From NCBI RefSeq assembly GCF_004965515.1, contig NZ_SSHH01000001.1, positions 313,280 to 377,279 on the forward strand: a DNA stretch of 64,000 bases, written 5' to 3'. The position numbers were made by a program, and so were the translations under genes. This document shows, one piece after another, positions 46,038-55,224 of the stretch; the first letter of the stretch is position 1; every line of letters starts with the position of its first letter. The notes under the pieces were generated by a model. It did no database searches and had not been told where the DNA came from. It worked only from the letters and a program-made list of their open reading frames with translations. The DNA is from Alteraurantiacibacter aquimixticola (lineage in GTDB: Bacteria > Pseudomonadota > Alphaproteobacteria > Sphingomonadales > Sphingomonadaceae).

Positions 46038-46805
46038 CTAATCCAGTTGCGAATTGTGCGGAATTGTCGCTTGAGCGCTGCAGGCAGGCGATCCGTGCCA
46101 GTCGATCTGCCGCACATAGCGGTCCAGCGCATCGGTTCCGGCGGGCGGACGGGCGAGCATGAAGGGCACCTCGCCGGTCAGGCGGTAGCCGCCTTCCGGC
46201 ACGGTCGCCACCAGCTTGTCGCAGCCGACTTCGGCCAGCTTGCCGCGCAGGCGCGAGACGTGCACCTCGACGCTGTTGGTCCCCGGCTCGTGGTTGATGC
46301 GCCATACGTCCTTGAGCAGGTCCGCCCGGGTTACCCGCTCCCCCGGCGTGTCGGCGAGCCGCCACAGCACGCCGAACTCACGCGGATGCAGGTGCAGCCA
46401 GCGCGGGCCGTGGCGCGCATCGCGGTGGAAAAGGTCGAGCGTGATGGGGCCGAGGCTGCGCCAGCGCGGCAACAGGCCGAACATGTCGTCCACCCGCTTG
46501 GCCCTGGCCGCCAGTTCGCGCAGCGACGTGCAGGAGGGCAGGGCCTCCGCGCAGCCGATGGTGAGCAACTGCGCACGGTCTGCCGCTTCCTCAACCCCGA
46601 GCATGATGAGCCGCCAGGCCGGTCGGTCCGCTTCGGCCATGCCGATACGCTGTTCCTGCGTCAGGTGGCGCACATTGCAGACCAGCACATGTTTGCAGTC
46701 CGCCCTGCTGCCGTCCTGCCCCTTGCACAGGTTCCAGTCGCGCAGCCGCATATCCCAGCGATCGGGCGGTTCATCGCCCGCCGCGATCCAGCCGAAAACA
46801 CTCAC
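46038..46805 (-). CDS. Atypical OmpR-type winged-helix regulator with degenerate receiver domain
   Basis: The product has 255 residues. Residues about 135-215 are a Trans_reg_C winged helix (WLHLHPREFGVLWRLADTPG, LLKDVWRINHEPGTNSVEVH, GGYRL). The N-terminal 125 residues recall a receiver fold (HVLVCNVRHLTQEQ, RLIMLGVEEAADRAQLLTIG, SLRELAARAKRVDDM), but the acidic pocket, phospho-Asp and Lys are missing. Six cysteines (for example CKGQ, DCKH, VCNV, IGCAEALPSC) take unusual places there, so redox or metal sensing is possible. It precedes the MFS and IlvD-like genes on the same strand and may control them. Phosphorylation-based control seems unlikely. Confidence 0.8.
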   Translation of the reverse strand: MSVFGWIAAGDEPPDRWDMRLRDWNLCKGQDGSRADCKHVLVCNVRHLTQEQRIGMAEADRPAWRLIMLGVEEAADRAQLLTIGCAEALPSCTSLRELAARAKRVDDMFGLLPRWRSLGPITLDLFHRDARHGPRWLHLHPREFGVLWRLADTPGERVTRADLLKDVWRINHEPGTNSVEVHVSRLRGKLAEVGCDKLVATVPEGGYRLTGEVPFMLARPPAGTDALDRYVRQIDWHGSPACSAQATIPHNSQLD

Positions 46806-46854
46806 TCCATTACTCCCTGCTTAAAGGGGCAGGTCAGCGACAGGGGCAGTGCTT

Positions 46855-46873
46855 GGCAAGTCAGTAGCTTGCC
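46855..46873 (-). terminator. Hairpin downstream of aminotransferase gene
   Basis: GGCAAG and CTTGCC are separated by 7 nt, with an outer pair CAGGTC/GACCTG further out. It lies between the aminotransferase stop and the winged-helix start on the minus strand. No clear T-run, so termination is only possible. Confidence 0.35.
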
Positions 46874-46921
46874 CGACCTGACTGGTGCTCGCAGGAATGG
46901 TAGTGCGACCCCCACCCATTG

Positions 46922-48121
46922 CTACGCTGCGGAAGAATTGACCCCCATGCTCTGCAGGTAGCGTTTCACGTTGCGCGCGGCCTGGCGCAGCCGCTGTTCG
47001 TTTTCGACCATGCCGATGCGGACATAGCCTTCGCCATCCTCACCATAGCCGACGCCGGGTGCGACCGCGAGATCGGCATGGGTGAGCAACTGCTTGGCGA
47101 ATTCCATGCTGCCCATCTCTTTCAGCGCCGGCGGCAGCGGTGCCCAGGCGAACATCGAAGCGGGAGGGGGCGGGATGTCCCAGCCGGCACGGGCGAAGGA
47201 TTCCACCAGCACGTCGCGCCGCTTGTGATACATCTTGCGGGTCTGTTCGACATATTCTTGCGGGCCGTTGAGCGCCGCGCAGGCAGCTGCCTGGATCGGC
47301 GTGAAGGCGCCGTAATCGATATAGGACTTCACCCGCGTCAGCGCGCTGATCAGCGTCTTGTTGCCCACCGCGAAACCGATGCGCCAGCCGGCCATGCCGT
47401 AGGTCTTGGACAGGCTGGTGAATTCCACCGCAACGTCCTTCGCCCCCGGCACCTGCAGGATCGAAGGCGTCGGATTGCCATCGTAATAGAGCTCCGAATA
47501 AGCGAGATCGGAAAGGATCCAGACCTTGTGGAACTTCGCCCAGTCGACCAGCTTCTTGTAGAATTCGAGGTCCACCACCTCCGCCGTCGGGTTGGAGGGG
47601 AAGTTGACCACCAGGATGGTCGGGCGCGGCACGGTGAAGTTCATCGCCGCTTCCAGCGCTTCCCAGTAATGCTTGTCCGGCGTCGTCGGCACCGAGCGGA
47701 TCGAGGCGCCGGCGATGATGAAGCCGAAAGTGTGGATCGGGTAGCTGGGATTGGGCGCCATGATCGTGTCGCCCGGCGCGGTGATCGCGGTGGCGAGGCT
47801 GGCCAGCCCTTCCTTGGAGCCGAGCGTGACCACCACTTCGCTTTCGGGATCGAGTTCGACCCCGAAGCGGCGCTGGTAGTAATTGGCCTGGGCCTTGCGC
47901 AGGCCGGGAATGCCCTTGGACTGCGAATAGCCATGTGCGTCGGGATTCTGCGCCACCTCGCACAGCTTGTCGATCACATGCTGCGGCGGCGGCTGGTCGG
48001 GATTGCCCATGCCAAGGTCGATGATGTCCCGCCCTTCCGCACGCGCGGCCGCTCGCATCGCGTTGACTTCGGCGATGACATAGGGCGGCAGGCGCTTGAT
48101 GCGGTAGAATTCGGTGTCCAT
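46922..48121 (-). CDS. alaC: PLP-dependent class I/II aminotransferase, AlaC-like glutamate-pyruvate transaminase
   Basis: The product has 399 residues. It matches the E. coli AlaC pattern along its length: RIKRLPPYVIAEVNAMRAAA, IIDLGMGNPDQPPP, HGYSQSKGIPGLRKA, GSKEGLASL, NPSYPIHTFGFIIAGA, FPSNPTAEVVDLEFYKKLVD and SKTYGMAGWRIGF, in which Lys of SLSKTY binds pyridoxal phosphate. It makes alanine from pyruvate and glutamate. I use the second of two adjacent ATGs (48121); AAGGAT lies before them. The gene is divergent from phaC. Its start was mis-extended in a long upstream frame that runs through phaC and is not real. Confidence 0.9.
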   Translation of the reverse strand: MDTEFYRIKRLPPYVIAEVNAMRAAARAEGRDIIDLGMGNPDQPPPQHVIDKLCEVAQNPDAHGYSQSKGIPGLRKAQANYYQRRFGVELDPESEVVVTLGSKEGLASLATAITAPGDTIMAPNPSYPIHTFGFIIAGASIRSVPTTPDKHYWEALEAAMNFTVPRPTILVVNFPSNPTAEVVDLEFYKKLVDWAKFHKVWILSDLAYSELYYDGNPTPSILQVPGAKDVAVEFTSLSKTYGMAGWRIGFAVGNKTLISALTRVKSYIDYGAFTPIQAAACAALNGPQEYVEQTRKMYHKRRDVLVESFARAGWDIPPPPASMFAWAPLPPALKEMGSMEFAKQLLTHADLAVAPGVGYGEDGEGYVRIGMVENEQRLRQAARNVKRYLQSMGVNSSAA

Positions 48122-48259
48122 CATATCCTTCTGTTGCAGTGTGTGAATTCGTTCATTGCTTGCCCAATCTGTGGCCGAATCCGCAAGATTGCGCAACGCG
48201 CGCTTTAGCAGCGCAACAGATTGTCTCCCAAATAACATTTTTCTGCCTATGATGGCGGC

Positions 48260-50188
48260 ATGGGCAAGAAGACCAGCGGCAAGAAGTCCAGCGGCGCTAC
48301 CACCACAGGCGGCAAAGACGTGGCCGATATCTTTACCGAGATGCTGCGCCTGCAGGGCGAAGCTGCGCGGCAGGTGGTGCAGACCTTCGCGCCGCAGGCC
48401 GCCGAATCGCTTCCCGACGAGGAGGATATCGACGCGCTTGGCTCCGCGATCATGCAGTTTCAGGAGAACTGGTTCCGCCTCAACACCAAGAAGGACAAGG
48501 AAGGGCATTGCTTCATAGCCCCCTTCATGGCCGATCCCGCGCAATGGATGGCGGTGATGCAGGCCTGGTACGAGCAGTTTCCTGCGCTCGATCCCGAACG
48601 CCAGCAGGAATTGTGGGAGGAAGGCGTCGAGCTGTGGGGGCGCATCCTGGAGCATTTCACGCCCGACGGTGAAGATGTGGATGAGGCGCATAAGGGAGAG
48701 GGTGATCCGCATTTCCCCCGCTCCGACCGCCGCTTTGCCGATCCCGCCTGGCGCGAACAGCCGGTATTCGCCCTGATCCACCAGACCTACTTGCTGCTGG
48801 CCGAAAAGGTCGCCGAGGCAGTGGATGAGGTGGAGGGGATCGACGAGGACGAGCGCGAGCAGCTGCGTTTCGCCACCAAATCGGTGCTCGATGCGATGAG
48901 CCCGTCCAACTTCCCGCTGATGAACCCGGTCGTGCTCGAACGTACGATCGAGCAGAAGGGCGAGAACCTGGTCAAGGGGATGGAGCGGCTCGCCGCCGAC
49001 CTCGAAAAGGGCCAGCTGACGCATACCGACACCAGCCAGTTCGTGCTGGGGGAGAATGTCGCGGCAACGCCGGGCAAGGTGATCTACGAGACCGAGCTTT
49101 ATCAGCTTATCCAGTATTCTCCCGCCACCGAGGAAGTGCTGGAAGTGCCGCTGCTGCTCTTCCCGCCATGGATCAACCGCTTCTACATCCTCGACCTCAA
49201 CCCGAAGAAGAGCTTCGTCAAATGGGCGGTGGACCAGGGCCTCACCGTCGTACTGGTATCATGGCGATCGGCGGATGAAAGCCTCGCGCATATCGGCTGG
49301 GACGACTACGTTCGCGCGCAGATCGAGGCGATCGACGTGGTGCGCGAGAGGCTGAAGGTGGGGCGCGTGCACGCGCTGGGCTATTGCGTGGCGGGCACCA
49401 CGCTCGCCGCCACGCTGGCAATCCTGGCGCGGCGCGGGGAATCGCTCAAGGTCGCCTCCGCCACATTCCTGACCGCGCAGGTCGATTTCGAGGAGGCTGG
49501 CCAGCTCAAGCTGTTCACCGACGATGCGATGATGGAGCTGGTCAAGCGGGCGAGCCGTGGCGGCTATATGGACGGACGCTACATGGCCGCGACTTTCAAC
49601 CTGCTGCGCGGCAGCGACCTCATCTGGAACTACGTGGTCAATCACTACATGCTGGGCGAGGATTATCCAGCCTTCGACCTGCTGTTCTGGAATGGCGATG
49701 TCACCAATTTGCCGGCCAAGTGGCACGCCGCATATCTGGAAAACTGCTATCGCGACAACCTCCTGGTGAAGCCCGATGCGCTGGAGGCGGACGGTACGCC
49801 GATCGACCTCGGGCTGATCGCGACGCCCGCCTATGTCCAGGCCGGGCGCGAGGATCATATCGCTCCGCCCGAGAGCGTATTCCGCCTGACCAAGACGCTG
49901 TCCGGCATCGTGCGCTTCGTGCTGGCGGGCAGCGGCCATATCGCCGGGGTGATCAATCCGCCGGACGCGCACAAGTACCAGTACTGGACGGGCGACAGGA
50001 GCGCCGCCTCGCTCGATCAATTCGTCTCCGGGGCGGAGGAGCATCCGGGCAGCTGGTGGCCCGACTGGCTCGTCTGGATTTCGGAGATCGACCCCAGGAA
50101 GGTGAAGGCCAGGGGGCGCCGCAAGCCGGGCTCCAAATCCAACCCGGCGATCGAGGATGCGCCGGGGCGATATGTGAGGATGCACTAG
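48260..50188 (+). CDS. phaC: Class I poly(3-hydroxyalkanoate) synthase
   Basis: The product has 642 residues. The lipase-like box GYCVAG near residue 375 holds the catalytic cysteine, GREDHIAPPES holds the Asp and AGSGHIAGVINPP the His. The region around PPWINRFYILDLNPKKSFVKW and WNGDVTNLPAKWH is characteristic of class I synthases. The enzyme polymerises (R)-3-hydroxyacyl-CoA on granule surfaces. An N-terminal KKTSGKKSSG tail is lysine-rich. The ATG at 48260 is in the divergent gap with alaC. It is followed 151 bp later by a phasin gene, a normal granule pair; phaA/phaB and phaR are not in the window. Confidence 0.95.
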   Translation: MGKKTSGKKSSGATTTGGKDVADIFTEMLRLQGEAARQVVQTFAPQAAESLPDEEDIDALGSAIMQFQENWFRLNTKKDKEGHCFIAPFMADPAQWMAVMQAWYEQFPALDPERQQELWEEGVELWGRILEHFTPDGEDVDEAHKGEGDPHFPRSDRRFADPAWREQPVFALIHQTYLLLAEKVAEAVDEVEGIDEDEREQLRFATKSVLDAMSPSNFPLMNPVVLERTIEQKGENLVKGMERLAADLEKGQLTHTDTSQFVLGENVAATPGKVIYETELYQLIQYSPATEEVLEVPLLLFPPWINRFYILDLNPKKSFVKWAVDQGLTVVLVSWRSADESLAHIGWDDYVRAQIEAIDVVRERLKVGRVHALGYCVAGTTLAATLAILARRGESLKVASATFLTAQVDFEEAGQLKLFTDDAMMELVKRASRGGYMDGRYMAATFNLLRGSDLIWNYVVNHYMLGEDYPAFDLLFWNGDVTNLPAKWHAAYLENCYRDNLLVKPDALEADGTPIDLGLIATPAYVQAGREDHIAPPESVFRLTKTLSGIVRFVLAGSGHIAGVINPPDAHKYQYWTGDRSAASLDQFVSGAEEHPGSWWPDWLVWISEIDPRKVKARGRRKPGSKSNPAIEDAPGRYVRMH

Positions 50189-50237
50189 GAAAGGCAGGGA
50201 CGAATTTCCCTACCTGAAATTGCCTGCCTTAAATCCA

Positions 50238-50252
50238 TTGTGCACTGCACAA
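50238..50252. promoter_or_regulatory. Perfect inverted repeat, putative PhaR-type operator of the phasin gene
   Basis: TTGTGCA-C-TGCACAA is a perfect 7+1+7 inverted repeat just upstream of the -35 element. PhaR repressors bind TGCA/CTGC-rich palindromes before phasin genes. Additional TGCA words occur up to 50320. PhaR release from DNA by binding PHA would then switch on the phasin. Confidence 0.65.
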
Positions 50253-50259
50253 AAATTCC

Positions 50260-50287
50260 TTGACTTCGCGAGTGCAATGCATATTTT
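50260..50287 (+). promoter_or_regulatory. Putative sigma-70 type promoter of the phasin gene
   Basis: TTGACT (50260-50265) and TATTTT (50282-50287) with a 16-bp spacer fit a housekeeping promoter about 53 bp before the phasin ATG. The palindrome at 50238-50252 lies directly upstream. Confidence 0.55.
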
Positions 50288-50339
50288 GTGCATCGCAGCA
50301 TAAGGCTGCTTGTACGATTTGCACAGTGAGCGAGGAAAC

Positions 50340-51095
50340 ATGGCTGACACGAAGGACAATGATGGCAGTGCCGAACAGGCCTATGCCGCCGCTGCCTCCG
50401 AGCTGAAGCCGGAAAAGCCCGCCCCGGTGGTGCCGGCGGCAGAGGCCGCTCCGGTAGCCGCTAAGGAAGCTCCGGCCAAGAAGGCTCCCGCCAAAAAGAC
50501 AGTGGCCAAGAAGCCCGTTGCCAAAAAGGCGGCCGCGAAGCGCAAGCCTGCAGCAGTGAAAAAAACTCCGGCGAAGAAGGCTTCCCCCAAGCCCGCAGTC
50601 GCCTCCCCCCAGACCCCCACAGTTACCGAATTGAAGGAAAAGATCATGGCCACCAAGACCAAGGACTTCACCGATATGATGAGCTCTTCCATGAGCGATG
50701 CCGTCTCCGAAATGCAGACGAAGGCTCAGGAAGCCTATGACAAGGGCACCGGCATGGTGTCCGACATGACCGAAATGGCCAAGGGCAATGTTGAAGCCGT
50801 CGTCGAAAGCGGCAAGATCATGGCTGCCGGCATGCAGGACATGGGCAAGAGCTATGCCGACGACATGAAGTCGGCCTATGAGACCATGACCGCCGACCTC
50901 AAGGAAATGGCTGCGATCAAGAGCCCGACCGAGCTGTTCCAGCTGCAGGGCAAGATCATGCGCCGCAATTTCGACTCGATGGTCGCCAACAGCTCCAAGG
51001 GTGCCGAAAGCGCCATGAAGCTGGCGAACGACGTGTTCGCCCCGATTTCGGCGCGCGTGAACGTCGCTGTCGAGAAGCTGTCGAAGGCCGCCTGA
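50340..51095 (+). CDS. phaP: Phasin with N-terminal histone-H1-like lysine/alanine/proline tail
   Basis: The product has 251 residues. Residues about 40-100 are a repeated APAKK/VAKKP/AAKRK basic segment like histone H1 or PhaF tails. Residues about 110-250 form the amphipathic helical phasin domain ([40 protein letters not shown]). Phasins coat PHA granules; PhaF-like proteins also bind DNA and thus distribute granules to daughter cells. In Pseudomonas PhaF the basic tail is C-terminal; here it is N-terminal. The ATG at 50340 has GCGAGGA before it; the frame reaches up to 50310 but that start lies between the promoter and RBS. A strong hairpin follows. Confidence 0.9.
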   Translation: MADTKDNDGSAEQAYAAAASELKPEKPAPVVPAAEAAPVAAKEAPAKKAPAKKTVAKKPVAKKAAAKRKPAAVKKTPAKKASPKPAVASPQTPTVTELKEKIMATKTKDFTDMMSSSMSDAVSEMQTKAQEAYDKGTGMVSDMTEMAKGNVEAVVESGKIMAAGMQDMGKSYADDMKSAYETMTADLKEMAAIKSPTELFQLQGKIMRRNFDSMVANSSKGAESAMKLANDVFAPISARVNVAVEKLSKAA

Positions 51096-51147
51096 GGCAC
51101 TTCCTTCTTTCCTCGCCGGGCTCTCCTCTCCCCCCGGCGACAGAATC

Positions 51148-51177
51148 GGGCCGGATAGCGTCAGCGCTGTCCGGCCC
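51148..51177 (+). terminator. Strong hairpin terminator after phasin gene
   Basis: Thirteen-base arms GGGCCGGATAGCG and CGCTGTCCGGCCC pair with one G-U, around a 4-nt loop TCAG, about 50 bp after the stop. No long T-run, but stability is high. Confidence 0.72.
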
Positions 51178-51249
51178 GTACTGCTTCAGGACGCAAAATT
51201 TCCGCGCCATCTTGCACCCGACAGCCGCGATACGATATCTGGCAGCGCC

Positions 51250-51663
51250 ATGACCTTCGAAGCCGAACCTACCCTTCTGTTGCCGTTGTCACTTTGCGCA
51301 GGTCCGGGTGACGATGATGGCGGTCCGGGCACAGGCACGCCCGGTGATGGCGGCGACGGCGAGGGGGAAGGGCAGCTCGGCCTTGCCACCAAGACCCGCG
51401 CCAAGCCCAAGAAACCCAGCCAATACAAGGTGCTGATGCTGAACGACGACTACACGCCGATGGAATTCGTCGTGATGGTCCTCAAGCGCTTCTTCCGCAT
51501 GGACCTGGAACAGGCGACGCGCGTCATGCTCCATGTCCACCAGCGCGGCGTGGGGGTGTGCGGCATCTTCCCCTATGAGGTGGCCGAAACCAAGGTGAAC
51601 CAGGTGATGGATTTCGCTCGCGAGAACCAGCACCCGCTGCAATGTACGCTGGAAAAGGCCTGA
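51250..51663 (+). CDS. clpS: ATP-dependent Clp protease adaptor ClpS
   Basis: The product has 137 residues. The adaptor core reads [20 protein letters not shown], where ND-D/Y binds the N-end rule substrate, and [20 protein letters not shown], where the ML-H segment completes the hydrophobic pocket; PYEVAETKV ends it. ClpS hands N-degron proteins to ClpA. An N-terminal extension rich in Gly and Asp ([20 protein letters not shown]) precedes it and may be disordered; the start at 51250 is uncertain since no ribosome site is clear. clpA is not in the window. Confidence 0.92.
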   Translation: MTFEAEPTLLLPLSLCAGPGDDDGGPGTGTPGDGGDGEGEGQLGLATKTRAKPKKPSQYKVLMLNDDYTPMEFVVMVLKRFFRMDLEQATRVMLHVHQRGVGVCGIFPYEVAETKVNQVMDFARENQHPLQCTLEKA

Positions 51664-51793
51664 GCGCCTGGGCGACGTAACCTGAACGTAACCATCATAG
51701 GACGGCGCGCGACATTATCGGGGCATGACCTCGCGCGCATTTCTCGCTAAGGGCCATGACCTGCATCTGCATTGAGCCCTGTCGAGACCGACC

Positions 51794-53038
51794 TTGTCGA
51801 ACTTCATCACCGCCACGGACCGCTATATCTTCCGGCTCGTCCTCGTGCCGATGATCGGTATCTTCGTGCTCGCGGCCAGCCTGTTGCTGCTGGAAAAGAT
51901 GCTGCGGCTGTTCGAATTCGTCTCGACCGAAGGCGGACCGATCAATGTCGTGTTCGAGATGCTCCTGAACCTCATTCCCGAATATGCGGGCCTCGCCATC
52001 CCGCTGGGGCTGATGCTCGGCATCCTCTTCGCATTCCGCAAGCTGGCCATATCGAGCGAGCTCGATGTGATGCGCGCGGTCGGCTGGTCCTATGCCCGGC
52101 TGCTGCGCGTGCCCTATTTGATGACGCTGGCACTGATGGCGCTCAATTTCGCAATTGTCGGTTACCTCCAGCCCAAGGCGCGCTTTGCCTATGAGGAGAT
52201 GGAGTTCGAGCTGCGTTCGGGCGCGCTCGGCGCGTCGATCAAGGTGGGCGAGTTCAACGCGATCGAGGACCGCATGGCGCTGCGCATCGAATCGAGCGAG
52301 GACGATGGCCGCAAGCTGCAGGGCATTTTCGCCCGCCTCGCCAATGATGAGGGGCAGGTGCTGTCGATCTCCGCACGGGAAGGGCGTTTCCTCGCCAATC
52401 GGGAAGATCGCAACACCATCGTCCTCAGGCTGACGGATGGGACCATCGTGCATGACGTTCCCGACGGGTCGCCGCGCGTGCTTAGCTTCAGCCAGCACGA
52501 TCTGCCGATCGACCTCCCGGCGCTCGAACGCTTCCGCGAACGCGGGGAGGATGAGCGCGAATATATCCTGCCCGAACTGCTGGAGATCGGCTGGAACTCC
52601 GAAGTCTCGGCAGAAGATCGCGCGGGCAGCCTTGCCAATTTCAACTATCGCATGGTCGAAGTGGTGATGATGATCATGCTGCCGCTGCTGGCGGTGGCGC
52701 TGGCCGTCCCGCCCAAACGGTCGACATCGGCGCTGGGCATTTTCCTCTCCATCGTGATCGTGGTCGCCTATCACAAGGTCAATCAGTACGGGGAGGATGT
52801 GGCGCAGCTGGGCCGGGTCGATCCCTATCTTGCGCTATGGGGGCCCTTCGTGGTGCTCTTCGCGCTGATCGCCTGGATGTACTACCAGATCGCCTATGTC
52901 CCCGGCGGACAGCCGATTGCCGGGCTGGAGAATGTCTACGCCAAGCTCGCCAAGCGGGTGAAGAAGCTGTTCGGCCGCGCACGGCGCAATGCCGATCCCG
53001 TGACCTCGGATGCGGAAGATTCTGCCCTTGCTGCTTGA
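51794..53038 (+). CDS. lptF: LPS export ABC transporter permease LptF
   Basis: The product has 414 residues. The N-terminal TM (ATDRYIFRLVLVPMIGIF), the LEKMLRLFEFV segment, IPLGLMLGILFAFRKLAISSELDVMRAVG coupling helix region and a beta-jellyroll periplasmic domain (RMALRIESSEDDGRKLQGIF, IVLRLTDGTIV), then three C-terminal TMs match LptF/YjgP. LptF and LptG form the inner-membrane channel that, with LptB, extracts lipopolysaccharide. A TTG start at 51794 is supported because the in-frame TGA at 51773 excludes anything much longer. The stop overlaps lptG by 29 bp, so the two are co-translated. Confidence 0.92.
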   Translation: MSNFITATDRYIFRLVLVPMIGIFVLAASLLLLEKMLRLFEFVSTEGGPINVVFEMLLNLIPEYAGLAIPLGLMLGILFAFRKLAISSELDVMRAVGWSYARLLRVPYLMTLALMALNFAIVGYLQPKARFAYEEMEFELRSGALGASIKVGEFNAIEDRMALRIESSEDDGRKLQGIFARLANDEGQVLSISAREGRFLANREDRNTIVLRLTDGTIVHDVPDGSPRVLSFSQHDLPIDLPALERFRERGEDEREYILPELLEIGWNSEVSAEDRAGSLANFNYRMVEVVMMIMLPLLAVALAVPPKRSTSALGIFLSIVIVVAYHKVNQYGEDVAQLGRVDPYLALWGPFVVLFALIAWMYYQIAYVPGGQPIAGLENVYAKLAKRVKKLFGRARRNADPVTSDAEDSALAA

Positions 53039-54128
53039 TTTCTTTCCTTCGCGCCAGCTGACCATCTACCTGGCCAAGATGTTCGCCGTGCGCATCATCG
53101 CCGTGCTGGCGATGCTGGTCATGGTGCTGCTGATGCTCGACCTGCTCAGCCGCACGGGCGACATCCTCGCCGTTCCGGGCAATGGGCAGGACGATTTGCT
53201 GACCTATGCGAGCCTGCGCGCGCCGCAACTGGTGCAGCGCTTCCTGCCCTATTCGGTGCTGCTGGCTACGATCATCACGCTTGCCGGGCTCAACCAGAAC
53301 AGTGAGGTGACGGCGATGAAGGCCGCGGGGCTCTCCGCGCACCAGATCCTCGCCCCGCTGCTCCTGACCGCACTGATCGTGTCGGCCTTCACCTTTGTTT
53401 TCAATGAGCGTGTCGTCACCCGCGCCACCGCAACGCTGAAGGCCTGGCAGGATGTCGAATATGGCCAGGTGCCGGACGATCCGGGAACGCGCTTCAATGT
53501 CTACTTCAATGACGGGAACGACGTGCTGATGGCGCGCACGCTGTCCGGCACGGGAGAGGACACCGTGCTGACCGGCGTCACCTTCTATGAGCGGGACGAT
53601 TCCGACATGATCGCGCGCCAGGTTACCGGCAGCCGCGCCACCTTTGCCGCACCGGGCTGGCTGGTGGAGGATGCCGAGGTCTTCACCGTCGCCACCACGC
53701 GCACGCAGATGGCGGAGGAGCCGCTGCTGGTCGCCCCCGGCACCACGCTCGACCAGGTGGGCTTGCGCCGCGTCGATCCCGATGCCGAGACGCTGGGCGA
53801 GCTGGCGGATTCGATCGACGCCCTGAAAGCCGCTGGGCGCCGTACGGCAGAGCTGGAGGGGCGCTGGTGGCACAAGATTTCCGGGCCGCTATCGGCCGTG
53901 CTGATGCCGCTGCTGGGCGCGGTGGCGGGCTTTGGCCTCGCGCGCTCGGGCAACCTCTTTATCCGCGCGGTGCTGGGTATGGCGCTGGGCTTTGCCTATT
54001 TCGTGGTCGAGAATGCCGCACTCGCCATGGGCAGCTTCGGCGGATACCCGCCGCTGCTGGCGGCCTGGGCGCCGTTCTTCCTGTTCTTCCTGGTCGGAGA
54101 AACGGTGCTGATCAGGACGGAGGAATAG
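53010..54128 (+). CDS. lptG: LPS export ABC transporter permease LptG
   Basis: The product has 372 residues. It starts within the last 29 bp of lptF. Segments follow the family order: RQLTIYLAKMFAVRIIAVLAMLV TM1, DLLSRTGDIL, LPYSVLLATIITLAGLNQNSEVTAMKAAG coupling region, a periplasmic beta domain (ARQVTGSRATFAAPGWLVED, VATTRTQMAEEPLLV) and C-terminal TMs ending GETVLIRTEE. It is the partner permease of LptF. The 29-bp overlap suggests strict translational coupling to keep the pair in equal amount. lptB, lptC, lptA are elsewhere. Confidence 0.92.
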   Translation: MRKILPLLLDFFPSRQLTIYLAKMFAVRIIAVLAMLVMVLLMLDLLSRTGDILAVPGNGQDDLLTYASLRAPQLVQRFLPYSVLLATIITLAGLNQNSEVTAMKAAGLSAHQILAPLLLTALIVSAFTFVFNERVVTRATATLKAWQDVEYGQVPDDPGTRFNVYFNDGNDVLMARTLSGTGEDTVLTGVTFYERDDSDMIARQVTGSRATFAAPGWLVEDAEVFTVATTRTQMAEEPLLVAPGTTLDQVGLRRVDPDAETLGELADSIDALKAAGRRTAELEGRWWHKISGPLSAVLMPLLGAVAGFGLARSGNLFIRAVLGMALGFAYFVVENAALAMGSFGGYPPLLAAWAPFFLFFLVGETVLIRTEE

Positions 54129-54132
54129 GCGT

Positions 54133-55224
54133 CTAGTCCCGCCGCCCCATCGTGCTGCGGCTGATTTTCATCACCAGCGGAAGCATGCCCTTGTGAATCG
54201 CACCCTGATAGGTCGATTCTACGCCCAGATGCGCGCTGATACGGCAATGCGCCTCATGCAGCGAGTGGTAGGGCAGGCTGGGCAGCAGGTGATGCGTAGC
54301 GTGATAGCGCAGACCCACGGGAGCCCAGAAGCCGGCCACAATGCTCGGCACGTTGACGGAGTCGAGATATTGCGCGGTCACGCTCATGCGCTCGCCGTCA
54401 TTCTCCCACAGATGCGCGACCATGGTGCGCAGCTGGTTGAAGAAGGCGACGAAGGCGGTGACGGCCATCGCCACCAGCAGCGGCTTCCAGCCGAGCCAGA
54501 AAGGCGTCGTCAGCAGGAACATCGCCCAGATGCTCGAACCGACCTGTTGCCAGCGGAACCAGCGGCGCTGCTCCTCGGTCTCCGGCTCGCGGCGGCGGAA
54601 GGCAGGGTTGATCGAGAGCGAGGAGACGCGCTCCCACGCCCATTTGCGAACTGGCGGGATGACGAGGCCGATGGGCGCGATCACGCCCCAGCGCAGCAGC
54701 AGACCCACCGGCGCCAGCAGCGCGACGAGCAGGAACAGCGGCAGACTCCACGGCTTCATCAGCGCCAGCGGAAGGTATTCGGGATCCTCCGGCGTGCCAT
54801 AGCGCATGCGCGAATGGTGGATCGTATGCACCTGCTCATACATCAGGCTGGGCGTCAGCAGCGGAATGCCGACGAGGAGGTTCCACGTGGTGCGGAAACC
54901 GGGCAGCGCATTGCGGTGCAGATGCGTGATTTCGTGGATAAACAGCAGCGCGCGATAAAGCGCGACGAAGCTCACGAAGCCGCTCAGCAATGCCAGCCAG
55001 AGGGGCTGCAGCAGGATCGCGCCAGCCAGCGCCGCATAGCCGACCAGCGCCGAGATGATCATGTCCGGCCAGTAGATATCGGGCCTTGCGGTGCTGATAT
55101 CGCGCGTCAGCTCTGCCGCGGCGCGCAGCATAGCCTTGTCGTCCGGAATCTCCGACTTGCGCAGCGGTGTGGCGGCGCTGTTGCCTTCGGCGGCAGGGTC
55201 AAGGGTCGTCTGGTAAGCGGTCAT
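54133..55224 (-). CDS. Membrane fatty acid desaturase
   Basis: The product has 363 residues. The histidine boxes are HEITHLH near residue 108, HTIHHSR near residue 150 and HATHH near residue 315, spaced as in acyl-lipid and beta-carotene-type desaturases, with hydrophobic pairs (LPLFLLVALLAPVGLLL, SIWAMFLLTTPFWLG) between. It should introduce a double bond in membrane fatty acids or hydroxylate/desaturate a lipid. The start is the ATG at 55224; the longer frame extends over the divergent promoter. It converges with lptG at 4 bp distance and is divergent from a GNAT-like gene, a lipid-envelope neighbourhood. Confidence 0.88.
   Translation of the reverse strand: MTAYQTTLDPAAEGNSAATPLRKSEIPDDKAMLRAAAELTRDISTARPDIYWPDMIISALVGYAALAGAILLQPLWLALLSGFVSFVALYRALLFIHEITHLHRNALPGFRTTWNLLVGIPLLTPSLMYEQVHTIHHSRMRYGTPEDPEYLPLALMKPWSLPLFLLVALLAPVGLLLRWGVIAPIGLVIPPVRKWAWERVSSLSINPAFRRREPETEEQRRWFRWQQVGSSIWAMFLLTTPFWLGWKPLLVAMAVTAFVAFFNQLRTMVAHLWENDGERMSVTAQYLDSVNVPSIVAGFWAPVGLRYHATHHLLPSLPYHSLHEAHCRISAHLGVESTYQGAIHKGMLPLVMKISRSTMGRRD

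Noticed and set aside
46922-49024. 700-residue form of the aminotransferase reaching into phaC
   Set aside because: Only the part below 48121 matches AlaC; the extension runs antisense to phaC and skips the adjacent ATG pair that has a ribosome site.
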